Source: Marsupella aquatica
Lineage: Eukaryota; Marchantiophyta
DNA length: 64,000 nucleotides
Assembly (NCBI GenBank): GCA_973895155.1
Contig: OZ316895.1
Span: 17,174,001-17,238,000, forward strand
Direction of reading: 5' to 3'
Under the pieces are notes generated by a model. That model did not search any database. It saw only the letters and a program-made list of their open reading frames with translations, and was not told the origin of the DNA. Shown in pieces: positions 1 to 11,290 of the stretch; position 1 is the stretch's first letter; each line of letters starts with the position of its first letter. A program made the position numbers and the translations under genes.

Positions 1-278
1 ACAGCCCTCTGCCTTCCGGCTCTCTTCCCTACCTCCCTATTTTCCTTCCTCCTGATCCACCGGGCTCCTGACGACGTTCGTCAACAGCAGTCCTCCAGGT
101 GAACCAGGGAGACATGGCCGGCCACCAAGTCACTACCATTCTGCACGTCTTCCTTCTGCCTCACAAATTCTGCTCACAATGGCAACATCTCCATCACAGG
201 AGGAAGAAATCTCCCTAGAGCATGAGCAAAGCCGAGTTCGTCCGCAGGTTGCCCGATCAAAAGAGTCAGCGAGGACTC

Positions 279-1010
279 TTACGCGGCTGGAGTGGCTTGA
301 GGAACTGGAGTAGCGTGCGACGGTTGAACAGAGCCTTGAGCAGGATTTCCTTGAGAATTTGAGTCTGGCGCGGCAACAGCGGGTAAAGGAGGTCCAGCCG
401 GTGCAGCAACAGCTTTGGGCACTGCAGCAGTGGGAACGGCTTGCACATAAGCAGCAGCAGCAGGGGCAGCAGAAGTTTGAGAAGGGTAGGCTGAGGTCGG
501 AGTAGCAACACCGGGAGGGGCGAGAACAGGCATTGGAGAGGCAGCTGGAACGGGCAAGGTCTCGTCCCTTCTGACCGCCTTCACACCCAAGGCAACATCA
601 TTGCTCTTTGTTATAGGCAAGGTCAGGCCAGGTCCAAACACAACCCCGCGAAGTACAGTCTCCGAGTCTCCAATACGGACCGAGAGGAGGTACCCGGCAT
701 CGAATGAACCATCCAAAACTCCTGTCACAGTCTTTCCAACAAGAGTTTGGTCAACACCCGGTGGAGGAAGTATTTCACCCTTCTTCTTCCGAGACTTTCT
801 TGGCTTCGGCTCTGGCTTCAGCCCCACAGGGACTCCGAGCGCGTTCGGCACTGGAGCAGGGACTCCATTTACAGTGGGTGCAGATGCAACGCTACCGTCG
901 GGTGCAGCAACAATACCGGCAGCTTGCTGCGCTGCTAGAATGTCAGCCTTTCGAGGCCTGCCCCGCTTTCGCTTCACTGGAGGGGGGGCGTCGGCGCCCC
1001 CGTCAACCAT
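279..1010 (-). CDS. AT-hook DNA-binding protein with conserved DGSFDAGYL module
   Basis: A 243-residue nuclear-type protein. An AT-hook (KRKRGRPRK, residues 13-21) should bind the minor groove of AT-rich DNA. A second basic patch (RKSRKKK, about 71-77) is followed by a module at about 90-148 containing DGSFDAGYLLSVRIGD, then LRGVVFGPG and a GVKAVRR end. I recall this module from plant proteins annotated only as AT hook motif-containing protein. The last ~95 residues are Ala/Pro-rich low complexity. The ATG at 1008-1010 is the first in frame after a stop at 1050-1052. However, the codons just upstream read RRRKAD and align with the RRRTKAE stretch of the paralogue at 20.5 kb, so an upstream exon with acceptor near 1020-1050 could add an HMG-type N-terminus. 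Family call fairly sure, start less so, molecular role inferred. Confidence 0.8.
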   Translation of the reverse strand: MVDGGADAPPPVKRKRGRPRKADILAAQQAAGIVAAPDGSVASAPTVNGVPAPVPNALGVPVGLKPEPKPRKSRKKKGEILPPPGVDQTLVGKTVTGVLDGSFDAGYLLSVRIGDSETVLRGVVFGPGLTLPITKSNDVALGVKAVRRDETLPVPAASPMPVLAPPGVATPTSAYPSQTSAAPAAAAYVQAVPTAAVPKAVAAPAGPPLPAVAAPDSNSQGNPAQGSVQPSHATPVPQATPAA

Positions 1011-2700
1011 ATCGGCCTTCCTTCGTCGACCCGTTGTGAGGTTAGTGTCTCAGATCCGTCAAGCCCCCCCTCCTTGTCCTCCTGTCGCTCTGGAAGAACC
1101 CTTCCACAACTGCGAGTGTCGAGACTTCCAGCCAGAGTAAAAGTTCGTAACAAGAACCTTATCCCCTACCGTGACCACTACCTGCTCTTACTGCAACACG
1201 AAAACCCAGCTTCGAAGGGCCAGCTTCGCAAGAGAGTCATTCGGTAGCACGAAATAGAAGCACGTCCAGCTCAAAATACCGTTAATCTGATCCACATTCC
1301 CACAACCGCATGTGCATTAGACGCAATCGCTGGCCGAGGACCTGCTGCAAGATGAGAGGCACTCCAGACGAAATTAAAACACCACACATTGTCCTTCAAC
1401 GAGCCAAAACGAGGAAGCTCTTAAAAGATCTCGTCACCACAAACGTTTACTGCGAGAAACAGTCACCCTAAGCACACGACTGAAGAAATAGTAATTGGTC
1501 AGTCAGTCAGTCCGAGACATAGCTTCCTGTCCACTACAAATCATGCAATTCTCTGAACGACGCGGTGCTGACACACGGGGGGAAACAGAAATAGCTGAGT
1601 AATTTAGGGCAACCTTAATCCTACAGGTTGCCCAAACTGAAGAGCCCTTTCATCGGACGAACCAGCTAAGCAGCTCGAAGACGTCGACGAAAGCAAAAAC
1701 ACCATTGCGAAGACAAAATGAATAAGGATTAGCTCGCTACTAATCGCGAACATCAGGCGAAACAAGTCAAAACCCGATGCAACTCGGCCAGAATCATCCA
1801 TCGCTGACTACAGACCAACGGAGCACAGTTCCACCGAAATAACGTCACTTATTAGGCGACTCCGAGAGCATTACCCGAAAGCTGTAACAACTAGTTGTAT
1901 ACAGCCATTATCATTCCTCTCTTTCAACGGATAGATAGAACCAACTACTGTCCCCGTAAATATCTTCTGCCCCTGCCTTGCGCAAAAACGCCGCTTCAAG
2001 ACCGCGTGAGCTCCTCCTTCCTAAAGGTCCCTCGCCCACGTCCCCCCACCTCCCCTTTGCTTCCTCAACCCAAATATGAACCCACCACTGCAAAAATATG
2101 AGAAGCGCAAAAATCAAGCTCGCAAATACGGCCCCGAAAACTCGAAAACGAACGACATCAGCTCAATCAACCCGAGCACCAGCCCGAAATCAAATCACAG
2201 CGGACCCACACTCTTTTACCACCAACCCAACCCCACTCCACCCAGCCCAGCCAATTCCCCCCCTCTGTCCCGGCCCTTCCCCCCCACCCCCACAACAAGC
2301 CCAATACAATACGGTACCTACGCGCAGCGCTCAAGCATAGCCAAAGCCAAGCAAAGCCAAGCCAAGCAAAGCCAAGCTAATCCCATCCCAAGACAAGACA
2401 AGACTACACTGCGCTGCACTGCACTGCACTACTCCAGCCCGACTACTTACTCCTCCCACATCAATCAATCAATCAATCAGTCGGCCAAAAAGAAGTCCCC
2501 ACTCTCCCGAAATGCTTTCCCAGAATTTCCGAAATTACATTAAGAAAGGTCCGAAGGGAAGAGAGAAGAAGAAGCCCTGGCCTGCCCCGGACATGGCGTA
2601 CCGTAGATGGCTCGCTCCCTCCTGCTTCCTACCTCTCTTCCTTGCTTGCTGGTAATGCTGTCGTCCTTTAACTACATACAATAATACACGACCCAAGCGC
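1011..2700 (-). promoter_or_regulatory. Probable 5' leader and promoter region of the AT-hook gene
   Basis: This stretch upstream of the ATG on the minus strand is richer in G+C than the DNA beyond 2.7 kb and has no recognisable protein. On the minus strand it is T- and G-rich like a plant leader, with a candidate acceptor (ATATTTTTGCAG, near 2088-2099). It also has short direct repeats: AAGCAAAGCC units near 2341-2385, GCACTGCACTGCACT near 2415-2430 and CAATCAATCAAT near 2463-2477. The paralogue at 20.5 kb also has a long leader with an acceptor just before its ATG, so a spliced leader is plausible here. The transcription start is not identified. Confidence 0.4.
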
Positions 2701-2796
2701 GACGAAGAAAATGCGGGACGGGGAGCCCATTTTCGGAATTTCTTTTAGGGTTGCCTTCGCTTGCCTTTCTGCCATTTGCCCTCGCCTAACCTTTTT

Positions 2797-3960
2797 GGCC
2801 TTCCTGGCTGGCTGGCTCGCTGGCTGGCCGAAGCTTGGGGAGGGGGGCACCTGGTAGCGAATGATACAATGAGGTTTTTTTTTAAGTTTTGGTGATTATT
2901 CCCCGAAAGCAGTGGTCCAGATCTGATCATATTGTTGATCAGACAAAAACTGCTCAACAGAAGCTTCAGTGTGACCTGCCCAAACTACAAAAGAAAAAAT
3001 AAACACTGGTGGAAGGGAGAAGGGGATATTTTTGAGCAAATCCTCTTCCCTTTAAAATTAAATTCTCCTCAGATTTGAGACGTGATCAATATCCTGGCTA
3101 GCAGGCTGGTCAAAGCTTGGGGGTTGGGGGCAGTGTTTCCTTTTTGTGAAAATTTGCTTATCTTTGCTCAGGGGATTGCTACCAGGGGAAGGTGTTGCAA
3201 TGATTCGAAAGAGTTTTTTCTATAATTAGGTTTTAGTGACTTATTCACCAAAATCAACAATAGAGATCTGACCATAGATAGATCTAATGGTCATATGTTA
3301 TCATACAAATATTTTTCTAAGCGTAGGCTTCTCAATTCTCCCTAAGTGCCCAAAATAGATAAGGAAACACTGGTGGGGGCAGGTGGGAGGATGTTTAGCC
3401 AATTCACTTCCCTTCAAATAAAGTTCTGCTGGGATTTGGGAGGCAAAAAATATCCTTCCTGGCTGGCTTGCAAATGATACAAAGAAGTTTGATCTAATGG
3501 TCATATTGCAGTCCAACAAGTTTTTTGCTAAGTTGCAGCCTCTCAATTTGTTATAAGTGCCACCTGCCCAAAATTAAAAGTAAACCATTCATGTGAAAAC
3601 ATGGGAGTTTTCAAACCAATTCTCTTCCCTTTTAAAATTCTACTGGGATTTGAGATGTGATAAATATCCTGGCTGGTGAAAGCTTGGGGATAGGGGGGGG
3701 GGCAATGTTTCCTTTTTGTGCAAGTTTTTTCACATTTGCTACCAAGTGAAGGGGCTTTGCAAGTGATACAAAGAGCTCTTTAACAAAGTCTTAGTGACTT
3801 ATTTGCCAAAATCAATGGTGCCAATCTGACCATAAATAGATCTAAGTGTGACCTCTCCTTCACTGTTTTCTCAGTGGAACCTTGTTCTCAATCTGCCAAA
3901 AATGCAAAAGGAAACTCTGGTGGTGGGGGGGGATAGGAGTAGAGTAGTAGGAAAATTTAC
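2797..3960. repeat. Degenerate tandem array, about four units of ~300 bp
   Basis: The same landmarks recur in order. CCTGGCTGG followed by AAGCTTGGGG appears near 2800, 3090 and 3670, with a shortened copy near 3455. GCAA.TGATAC/TAAAGAG appears near 2860, 3200, 3470 and 3757. GACTTATTCACCAAAATCAA-like and TCTGACCATA follow in most units. TGCCCAAA plus CACTGGTGGGG appears near 2980, 3350, 3565 and 3895. Unit lengths vary through deletions, so the array is old. It starts right behind the presumed promoter of the AT-hook gene. No coding potential seen. Confidence 0.7.
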
Positions 3961-3984
3961 CAAGATTCCACCTCTAGAAAGTCT

Positions 3985-4240
3985 TCGCCACTTTTGGCAA
4001 GAATTGGCTAGGTTTTGTGTCTTCCAATAGCCAGTTTCCCATCTAGCCACAGACCCATTAGCCAGAAGCAAATGCACATCCTTGAATCTAGGGAGATCAG
4101 ACACTCAGAAATTAATGTAGTAAAATTTGATGAGGAATATTCTTGGTAATTGTCCGCCACACCAGGTGACATTCCCCACACCAGACAACAACAAGGGAAA
4201 TTAACATGAAAAAAACAACCTGAATTAGTCCGCGTGGGGG
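3985..4240 (+). repeat. Dispersed repeat, copy 1
   Basis: Shares an ordered series of blocks with 15965-16200: TTTTGGCAAGAATTG, a Q-rich TTCCA(T/A)T..GCCA stretch, CCCATTAGCCAGAA, AAGGTGACATTC and a final AACA-rich segment with ACCTGAAT / ACCCCGAT. Divergence is high. It abuts the degenerate ~300-bp array. Probably an old non-autonomous transposon, class unknown. Confidence 0.55.
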
Positions 4241-5416
4241 GATTTCTAGCGAATTAAATTAGGAAAATATGAAGAAAAAAACCTTAAAATTAGGCCTAAC
4301 GGGAGAATTTTCGAGCAATCAAATTATCTCTTCCCGTTGCAATAACATCCTGCCCAGGAGCCGTGCCTGCACCGTTACGTCGCGCCAACCCTAAATCATC
4401 TTGGGAGGTTTTTATGGTGACGATGATGATCTCAACTTTTGGCTCCCTCTTCCCCCATGGCCCGTGCTTGCGAAGCTTTGCTTCGCTTGCCTTTGTTTGG
4501 CTCCTGCTGTACTTCCCTCTACGCCTGCCACTCATGCCACCATCCGTGGCTAAACTTGCTCCACGGTGAACACCAATTTCTCTCTTTCTTTTACGTCCTT
4601 TTTTGTTTGTATCCCAACCACTGTGCTGACTGAGTGAGTGAGTGCCCACTGCCGCGCCCCAAAATTGTAATTTTTTAATCCCCAAAAAAGGTGCTATATA
4701 CCTTAGTGCCCTTGTTATTGTCAGAGAAATTGGACAAGAATGCACAGTCAAGATATGGATCAACACATTAGAAGATTCTCCTCTACTTTTACTAAAAATA
4801 AAAATCTCTAAAGTTCATTAAGGCCCTGTTACCAGAGCATTGTGTCCAATAATGGGCCTCTAGAGCAGTATTGTAGCTCTCTCTTTTGGGGTCATTGTGG
4901 CATAAATTTCAAGTTTTACTATGTCACCTCCAAAATTGACCAAACATTATTAAGTTCCCCCCTAAAGTATTTTAATTACTATGCTGTCGCATTCCAAAGA
5001 ATAGGACAAACATAAATTCCAATGCGTGGAATGTACAGCTAAGATTAATCCATGGGGGCAGCATATTAATCAAATTTGTTTTGTGGGCAACTTAAGAAGG
5101 TTGTGCAATCTGGGGGCTAGCTTAGTTTTAAAAAGATTATAAGTTTCCCACTTCTTTTGAATGCCTGGGCCATATTTTCCACTTTTGGTATTGATGGGGT
5201 TTCCCAAAGATTTTGTCCTTTAAACAAAAATAAATCTGAATGTTTAAAAACTACCCTGATTACACATCATTTGAACAAAAATAGAGGTGACAAGAGAAAA
5301 GAAAACACCTTGCAAAAAACAGAGGTATTCTATAATGCGAGCAAACAGGAATTTTCTTAGCGAGGGGAGTATTGTTAGCGAGACACTTGTGATTTTAAAT
5401 TTATTTTGCTTTTTGC
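4241..5416. other. No gene recognised
   Basis: AT-rich sequence apart from a more GC-rich patch at about 4340-4640. That patch holds a perfect 7-bp hairpin (GCGAAGC, loop TTT, GCTTCGC at 4470-4486). The open frame on the minus strand here lacks an ATG and resembles nothing I know. Confidence 0.5.
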
Positions 5417-5734
5417 TGCTTTTCTATTTTTTTGTGTTTTTTATGACTCCAGATGGCTAGTGAGATAGCTAGCAAAAAAAGGAGTCTCCAAAATGGATGT
5501 TATCAACAAGGTTCCTCTTAGCGAGGCAATTGCATATAGAAAAATTAGGGGTCATGCGAGGAAAATTTTTAAAAACTACCCTGCTTTTCTAGTTTTTTGT
5601 GTTTTTTATGATTCCAGGTGGCTAGTGAGATAGCTAGCAAAAAGAGGAGTCTCCAAAATGGATGTTATCAACAAGGTTCCTGTTAGCGAGGCAATTGCAT
5701 ATAGAAAAATTAGGGTCATGCGAGGAAAAATTTT
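5417..5734. repeat. Direct tandem duplication, ~153-bp unit twice
   Basis: The segments 5417-5570 and 5582-5734 are near-identical by eye. Each begins TGCTTTTCTA, continues through GTGTTTTTTATGA.TCCAG, GTGAGATAGCTAGC and GGAGTCTCCAAAATGGATG, and ends GTCATGCGAGGAAA. Only a few substitutions separate them, so this duplication is more recent than most repeats around it. It ends about 60 bp before a solo LTR. Confidence 0.85.
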
Positions 5735-5796
5735 GCTGTTTCCTCGCACGCTACAATGACCCCAAAAAACATTCCTCACTATTTTCTGTTCATATT

Positions 5797-6128
5797 TGTT
5801 AAGGATTGCTCTTAGTCTTGTGATTCAAAGGTTACGGCAATTAGGTTAACCTCAGTTAGAGACTTAGCTGAGCTTAGGTTAGTCGTGTGTGACCTTGCAT
5901 ATACCAGGGCTAGTGTAAGCCGCTGGTAAGTGGTGCTTGCTCATTGTAACGAAGCAACTTGAGGAAGAGAGAGAGCTTGTGTGTTTGACGACTCTTGAGG
6001 TGAAGTTGTTGTGTTCGTGTGGACGTAGCCTTGGAGAAGAGCTGAACCACATACGGATTGTGTCGACTACGTGAGCATGGTATGAGTCATGGTTGTATTG
6101 TCATGAAGAAAAACGTCATAATTCAACA
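5797..6128 (+). mobile_element. Solo LTR of a Ty1/copia relative
   Basis: The 332-bp segment starts TGTTAAGGATTGCTC and ends CAACA. It is flanked by the perfect 5-bp duplication ATATT (5792-5796 and 6129-6133). It shares ordered blocks with the reverse complement of the copia LTRs at 43.6 and 49.9 kb, such as CTTGTGAC, GGACGTAGCC, GGTGAACCACGTA and TGTGTCGACTA. It is closest to the other two solo copies in the window. No internal region remains, as expected after recombination between two LTRs. It lies next to, or inside, a CACTA-like remnant. Confidence 0.9.
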
Positions 6129-7108
6129 ATATTTGCCCCAATTCTTGTTTTCTGTATTCAGGATTGCCCTTAGAGTCAAAGTTTACACATCTGGGTTTCC
6201 TATCTACACCCTCACTTTCATTTATATACTTTTAGTCAAGGTCTAGGTGTGTCACTCTAGACAATAGGCCCAAGGAGCAGCTTTTGACTGCAATTATATA
6301 TCTATGGATTCTGCTTACATCTAGTTTGCAACCGGGAGGGTCATGGAATATACTTGGTGCATTGAAGCTTCACTGTAACAATTTAATAAATTTAAAAACA
6401 AAATGAACCGCTTGAGCAAGTTCAGACTGACTTTGCTAGTAAGTGATGGTTGGCTCGTGGCTCCTATGCTATATGGCATGTTCACTTTGTGGTGTTCATT
6501 TCAAAGCTTGTTTGCATCATTTGCAAACATGCTTTAGTTGTAAATAAAGGAATCAGTTGTTGCTTTATACAGAAGCAGCAAACCAGGAGGGTGTGCATAC
6601 CAAATACAACGGGTAGGAAGAGAGACAAAACTTATGCTACAAAGTTTTCAGATTCATAGGAGAAGCCAAGTGATGAGAATGATGTGATTTTCCTGGACTC
6701 GCAACCTCCCCTAGGTATTGGAGATGAGTTTTCTCAATCTCCATCATTGTTAAATAGATGTGGACCAGGAATAGTGGCAAGGTGACTTTGCCTTACAAGG
6801 CACCAAAGAAGAAGAAAAATATTAATTCTGCAATAGGTACAACAGGCACCATTGTGGCACAGTTCTCTAGGCTAATGGCAACAGATAATTTGGGAGTTTG
6901 TGTTGGGTAAGGCATAGTGCAAATTGAAGCAAGGATTTTCCATGGGAATAAGATACCTGCTAATCATGTTGTGATGTTGTTAACAGCTGTTAGTAAACCT
7001 AGATATCTTATGCCCTTTCCAAACAAGGGAGATGATCCGCCACAAATCCATCTTGTGGATGCAGTGGAGTTGTTTGTGATGTGGCCAGGGAAATGTATAG
7101 AGTGTTAG
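6129..7108 (+). pseudogene. Decayed transposon ORF, CACTA-like C-terminal end
   Basis: From about 6782 one frame reads a basic KAPKKKK stretch, then TGTIVAQFSRL, then a stop (TAA near 6908). After the stop it continues through KIPANHVVMLLTAVSK, LMPFPNKGDDPP and LVDAVELFVMWPGKCIE to a TAG at 7106-7108. The ending, a short motif finishing in WP plus a basic tail some 500 bp before a CACTAGTAG terminus, matches how ORFs of plant CACTA (En/Spm) elements close. That family link is from memory. Upstream parts are in other frames, so the gene is dead. It could be another transposon class. Confidence 0.45.
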
Positions 7109-7641
7109 CCATGTACTGTTTGCTGAGACTATATTATGAATGAAGTGTTTCAATACATTTATTCCCGTTTTGAGGATATAACCTTCTGTAAGACTCTGTT
7201 TTTTGATGTGTTGCTGCTTCTGTGAGTATTGCTACCTTGAGCCTTGTGTAATACTTCATTTTTTTTGATTCATTGCTGCTTTTGTGAAGTGTTGCCATGA
7301 TTGTTTGTCTTCATTTCGTGAAGCGTCATTGTGAAATCAATGCAAGGTACTACATTGTCAGGACGTTAGTCATCGAAATCACACGCAAAAACCACATATG
7401 ACTGAACCCAAGTCATTGCAACTATATCTGAATGACAGATGTATGGTTCCAAATACTTCACTCTTGTAGTCACCAGAACTACTCATGGCACCAGTCGATA
7501 ATATGACTAAGTCATTTTAAGTCCCCTCTTTTATGAATACTAGTTACAAGAACGAAATAAGTCATTTTCAGTCATTAACCACCTGTTTTAGTGATATGCA
7601 ATCATTTTTTATGGTAAAAAAGGGGGGTATTTCTACTAGTG
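7109..7641 (+). mobile_element. CACTA-type terminal region with subterminal GTCATT repeats
   Basis: Between about 7320 and 7600 the hexamer GTCATT or its complement AATGAC recurs at short spacing, as expected of transposase-binding subterminal repeats. The segment ends TATTTCTACTAGTG at 7628-7641; read inward on the minus strand this is CACTAGTAGAAATA, a CACTA-type terminus. A second end of the same kind lies at 38541-38553. The opposite terminus was not found, and a 3-bp target duplication cannot be verified. Confidence 0.55.
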
Positions 7642-8029
7642 AATTGATATTCTATGGCTAGAATATGAATAATGGTTTTCATTTTTGGGGGAATTAGCAC
7701 AGAATTCTATAGGAAGCTCTTTCCCAAACTCTAGGCACTACGTGCAGCCACACCATCACATTTGGTCACAAATAGGAACGATGATGTTTACAACAAGAAA
7801 CAAGGAAAATTGGTTAGATCCACTAAATATAAAATGATCAAAATTTTGAAAAGGATATTAAAATAACAAACAATAGGCAAAAACATCTTGTCTTGTTTGT
7901 AATAATCAGTGTTTTTAATATCTTCGCAAGTTTTCAAAAAAGCCAACGGGCTTGAAATGTAAATAGCTAAAAACCCCTTGGACTCAATATTGTGAAAGAA
8001 AATAACCAATCTTCTGTTTACTTCATGAA
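7642..8029. other. AT-rich, no feature seen
   Basis: No coding stretch, repeat or terminal motif recognised between the CACTA-type end and the next repeat array. Confidence 0.5.
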
Positions 8030-8560
8030 ATTAATAAATTCATGATATCTGATTGAAAAAGTTTGCCAGAGGTAGGCTTGTTGCAAAGCTAGACATAATT
8101 AGAAACTTGTAATCTCCTTGGTTTCTGACCAAATCTTCCAATGTTCCACTAGCTCATTGAAAACTCATTATCTCCTTGGTACTTACCACGTTTAAGAGTT
8201 TAGGGCAAAATCTGACAATGTCCAGCTCATTGGCAACCTAAAGAAATTCATAAATTTATGATTGCCATACGTAGTAGATACTTGACAAAATATGTCAATA
8301 TCACATTCATTGGAAAACTACATGAATCTTTATTATTGACAAAATCTGCTAATGTTAGGTTCATTGGAATGTTATAGAAATTTCAAAACTCATGGTCACT
8401 TTAGTACTTGATAAACCTGCCAAGGTGAGGCTCACTGATTCCTTGACAGAATCTTCCAATGAATAACTAGAGATATTCATAAATTAATGATCTCCATAAT
8501 ACTTGCAAAGTATGCCAATGTTAGACTTACTGGAACTTTTTCCAAAATGCTTCATATATC
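8030..8560. repeat. Degenerate tandem array, about six units of ~85-90 bp
   Basis: Recurring blocks in order: TTCATAAATT.ATGATCTCC, TACTTGACAAAATCTGCCAATGT, AGGCTCATTGGAAC, then ATAGAAA. They are visible near 8050, 8140, 8215, 8300, 8370, 8450 and 8515. Copies are strongly diverged. No coding potential. Confidence 0.65.
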
Positions 8561-8937
8561 TAAAGGTAAGGGAGAAATTTGAAATTGTTTTTCCTTGATG
8601 CCATAGCTACATTGTCAAGGAAAGGTAGATAAATTACCAAAAAAAAATTGATCTGTAAAATACATCATGTCCTCGACATCATGGTATCAGACAAGATTAG
8701 GCTCACTCAAAAGCTTTTTCCAAAATGTTTCCAAGCACTCTAAGCACACCAAAGAATTTATCCTTAGACAAGGTAGCCATTGGAAATGGGTTGAGGGCCA
8801 TCTAGACATAAACTTCTGAGTTGACTACTACAAAATGTTGAAAGGAATGAAGAGCAAAAAACTAGCAATGACGCTCCCACGTGGAATGCTTGGGTTGGGT
8901 TCATAGACAGTAATTTGGAGACAAGATATTTGGGCCC

Positions 8938-9230
8938 GGGGTCCTCACTTCTTTTCTTCCAAGTGAACCCATCTCCCGCGAATAAGTATGGGGTTTTTTT
9001 ATTGGTTTTGGTGAAATACTTTTAAATTTTTGTTAAAGAACATTAGGGTTGTTTTAATCCAATTTTGAAAATTATAAAGATCATAGGGTTCTCTAAAACC
9101 AATTTTGAGAATATTTTGCTAAGTTAGGGGTAAAAAATTACTCAAAAAAACTTTATTGACTTAAGTTTTGGGGTGTTTATTCCCCCAAAATTTTGTGCGT
9201 GATATGGGACACCCCTTTGATTGAGGCCCC
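8938..9230 (+). mobile_element. MITE family 1, copy 1
   Basis: About 293 bp. Starts GGGGTCCTCACTTC and ends TTGAGGCCCC, so the ends are inverted-repeat-like. Subterminal CCCATC.CGCG near the left end mirrors TGCGTGATATGGGA near the right. Interior landmarks ATTGGTTTTGGTGAA, TTTTGAGAATATT and TTAAGTTTTGGGGTGTTTATT are shared with 24064-24324, 31403-31688 and 37030-37675. No ORF, consistent with a non-autonomous DNA transposon. Confidence 0.75.
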
Positions 9231-9889
9231 TGAGCATTTGGGTTCATAGCTAGTAAGAGATAAATAATGATTGGCAACAGGGAAAGGATCCAAGATTGAA
9301 GTTGATCCCAATAATTAGTTTCAATAATCATGAAAATAGAAGCAATTCAAAATTAGGGAAGCAAAATGAGAATTTATACTAAGGAATTTCAGTATCTTTA
9401 TGTATCTTCATATAAATTCTCATAACCTTCAGTATCTTCCAGGTTACTCTGTGAGCTCATCCAAATAGGCTTCACCTTCCAGGCTGCTCTGTGATCTCAC
9501 ATCCTCTATTCACTTGATCATAAGTTGCTACTTACGACTCACTTAACAACGAGCACAACCAGGCACACAACTTTGATACAATAGTTAAGATACTTCCAGG
9601 GATCCATTCTCTTATTGAATTTAAGAACTGCTCAAGGGAGGTGGGAGGAGTGGATCCACAAAACAAATTGTGTTTTTGTCTTGGTTTATTGGGGTTTTGT
9701 TTGCTATTGAGATTTCCAATTGAGACCAAAAACTTTGACAATAAGCTGATGACATTTGGGAGCAGGTACTGTAGTTAGTGATTCTTACTAAAATTCTTTG
9801 AAAACACATGGTAATTGGGTAAGGTGCTCTTTGGCCTGCTGGTGAGAATACAAAGGTTGTGTAGCTAACTTATACCAAAATTGAAAAAA
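9231..9889. other. No gene recognised
   Basis: AT-rich. It contains a short repeated phrase (CTTCCAGGTTACTCTGTGA and CTTCCAGGCTGCTCTGTGA, about 9435 and 9475). Nothing else supported. Confidence 0.45.
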
Positions 9890-10393
9890 ACTACATGAGT
9901 TAGTGGGGGGTTAGTGAAGAGTGCTTCCAAGTGGGCCAAAATATTTGGCCATAAATTTGGAAGTAGTGCCAACCTACCAATTGTGGAGCCACCAGTAGTG
10001 GTCACATTGTACTTGACGTTTGTACAGAACTAGTGGTGCGATAAAAGCTCTAACTGATGGGATCTCCATCCCAAACATTTTGCTTGGGTAAGCTTGCATG
10101 GACTCCAGGAAAATGTACATTTCAACTAGGATGGCATGGATGTACAGTATGACTTTCATTTTGGGATCAGTCCATGGTCACATTTCTGGAAAGACATGCA
10201 TGAGAAAAGAAAAACCCTTGCGAAAGGAATAATAAGGGTTGTCAAACATGGTCTTATCAGCAGAATGGTTGTGGAAAAAACTGTCATGGGCATTGGTGGC
10301 CTGGCCTAACCCATTGGAAATTAACTGAAGGGACATTTTACATTGCCCAGCAGCATAGATTTCTCCTGTTGTTCTGCTAGAATTGGAGGCCAT
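9890..10393 (-). pseudogene. Broken open frame of unknown family
   Basis: On the minus strand one frame stays coding-like across two stops. It begins ATGGCCTCCAATTC at 10393, includes AHDSFFHNHSADKTMFDNPYY, meets a TGA after FPEM, and continues PWTDPKMKVILYIHAIL and FGMEIPSVRAFIAPLVLYK. It then meets a TAG after HNW and goes on as VGTTSKFMAKYFGPLGSTLH to a TAA. The codon pattern and the continuity of the frame suggest a former protein, probably from a transposon. I do not recognise it. Confidence 0.35.
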
Positions 10394-11120
10394 GAACAGT
10401 CAACCCACCACCCAATTTTTTCTACCATAAGGTATGTGTCCACACACAATAATGGACACTTGGCCACAAGCATTTCACCCAGCCACAATATTGATACCCT
10501 CTATATATGATCTACTAGGGCATCACTTCTGCCTTTGGCACGAGTTCCTATGTGTTATGACTTCCCCTCAGTTCTCAACTGTCCAAGTCAAATGTAGGGT
10601 CCCAAAGTTAATCATCAAACTGAGTCGTTTTCATACATACATACATACATACATACATACATACATAGCTATGGGGTGAGATTGACAGACAATAGAAAAA
10701 GAGTCATGATAAAAATAAGGAAAATTGTTCCCAAACAACATCAATTCATTTATATTCGTGTCCTTTAATTATTAATCCATTGGCGTCAGGCAGTCCCGCG
10801 GCAGTCAGGTGCAAAGCAGATGCAGATGTCCAACCTGACCATTTTGCCCTCACTTCCATTACACAGTTTTGGGGTGTTTTTAAAACCTTTTCCTGTCCTA
10901 GCAACTTTCGACAACAATAGGTTTGCTCCAACTTTAAGCCGATCTTCCCTCAAATGATAATATAAATCTTTTAGTAATATCCTATCTAGCAAATGAGAAA
11001 AAATAATTCTTTAAGATACCTAAAAGTGTGAAGATTCCCAAAAGAAAGTAAACTAGTTCCTCTTGGAGTGTTTCCAGCTCAAAAGGATTCCCATGTTGAG
11101 AAGAATAATTCATCATTCTT
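10394..11120. repeat. ATAC/CATA microsatellite in otherwise featureless DNA
   Basis: A perfect tetranucleotide run, (CATA)n of about nine units, at 10632-10667. The rest of the interval has no recognised gene or element. Confidence 0.8.
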
Positions 11121-11290
11121 TTTACGGACCCCACTAGAGGTCCCTTCCAAAATTCCTGGCACCACAGCGTGCCACGTCAACAACAACCGCAACAAACAGG
11201 AACGAATTGGTCTCCACAATGAAATTATGCCCACATTCGTGTTTGCGACAGGATTTTGGTAAAACTGGGGACGCCATGCCGTAAAAATTC
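11121..11290 (-). repeat. Dispersed repeat family 2, partial copy
   Basis: In reverse orientation it shares GGTGCCAGGAATTTTGGAAGGGA, the CTCTAGTGGGGTCCGTAA end, GTTGACGTG and the ACAAACACGAAT block with 27801-28124 and 36274-36610. The far side beyond about 11290 has lost clear similarity. Within it GGACC and GGTCC form a short hairpin end. No coding potential. Confidence 0.65.

Noticed and set aside
179-313. Plus-strand small ORF MATSPSQEEE...
   Set aside because: Only 44 codons, lies antisense to the 3' end of the AT-hook gene, and its continuation is the mirror of Ala/Pro-rich codons.
601-1140. 179-codon plus-strand frame
   Set aside because: Antisense shadow of the AT-hook gene, which has clear domains on the other strand.
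4296-4766. 156-codon minus-strand frame
   Set aside because: No ATG at its start, no family motif and a mixed composition.
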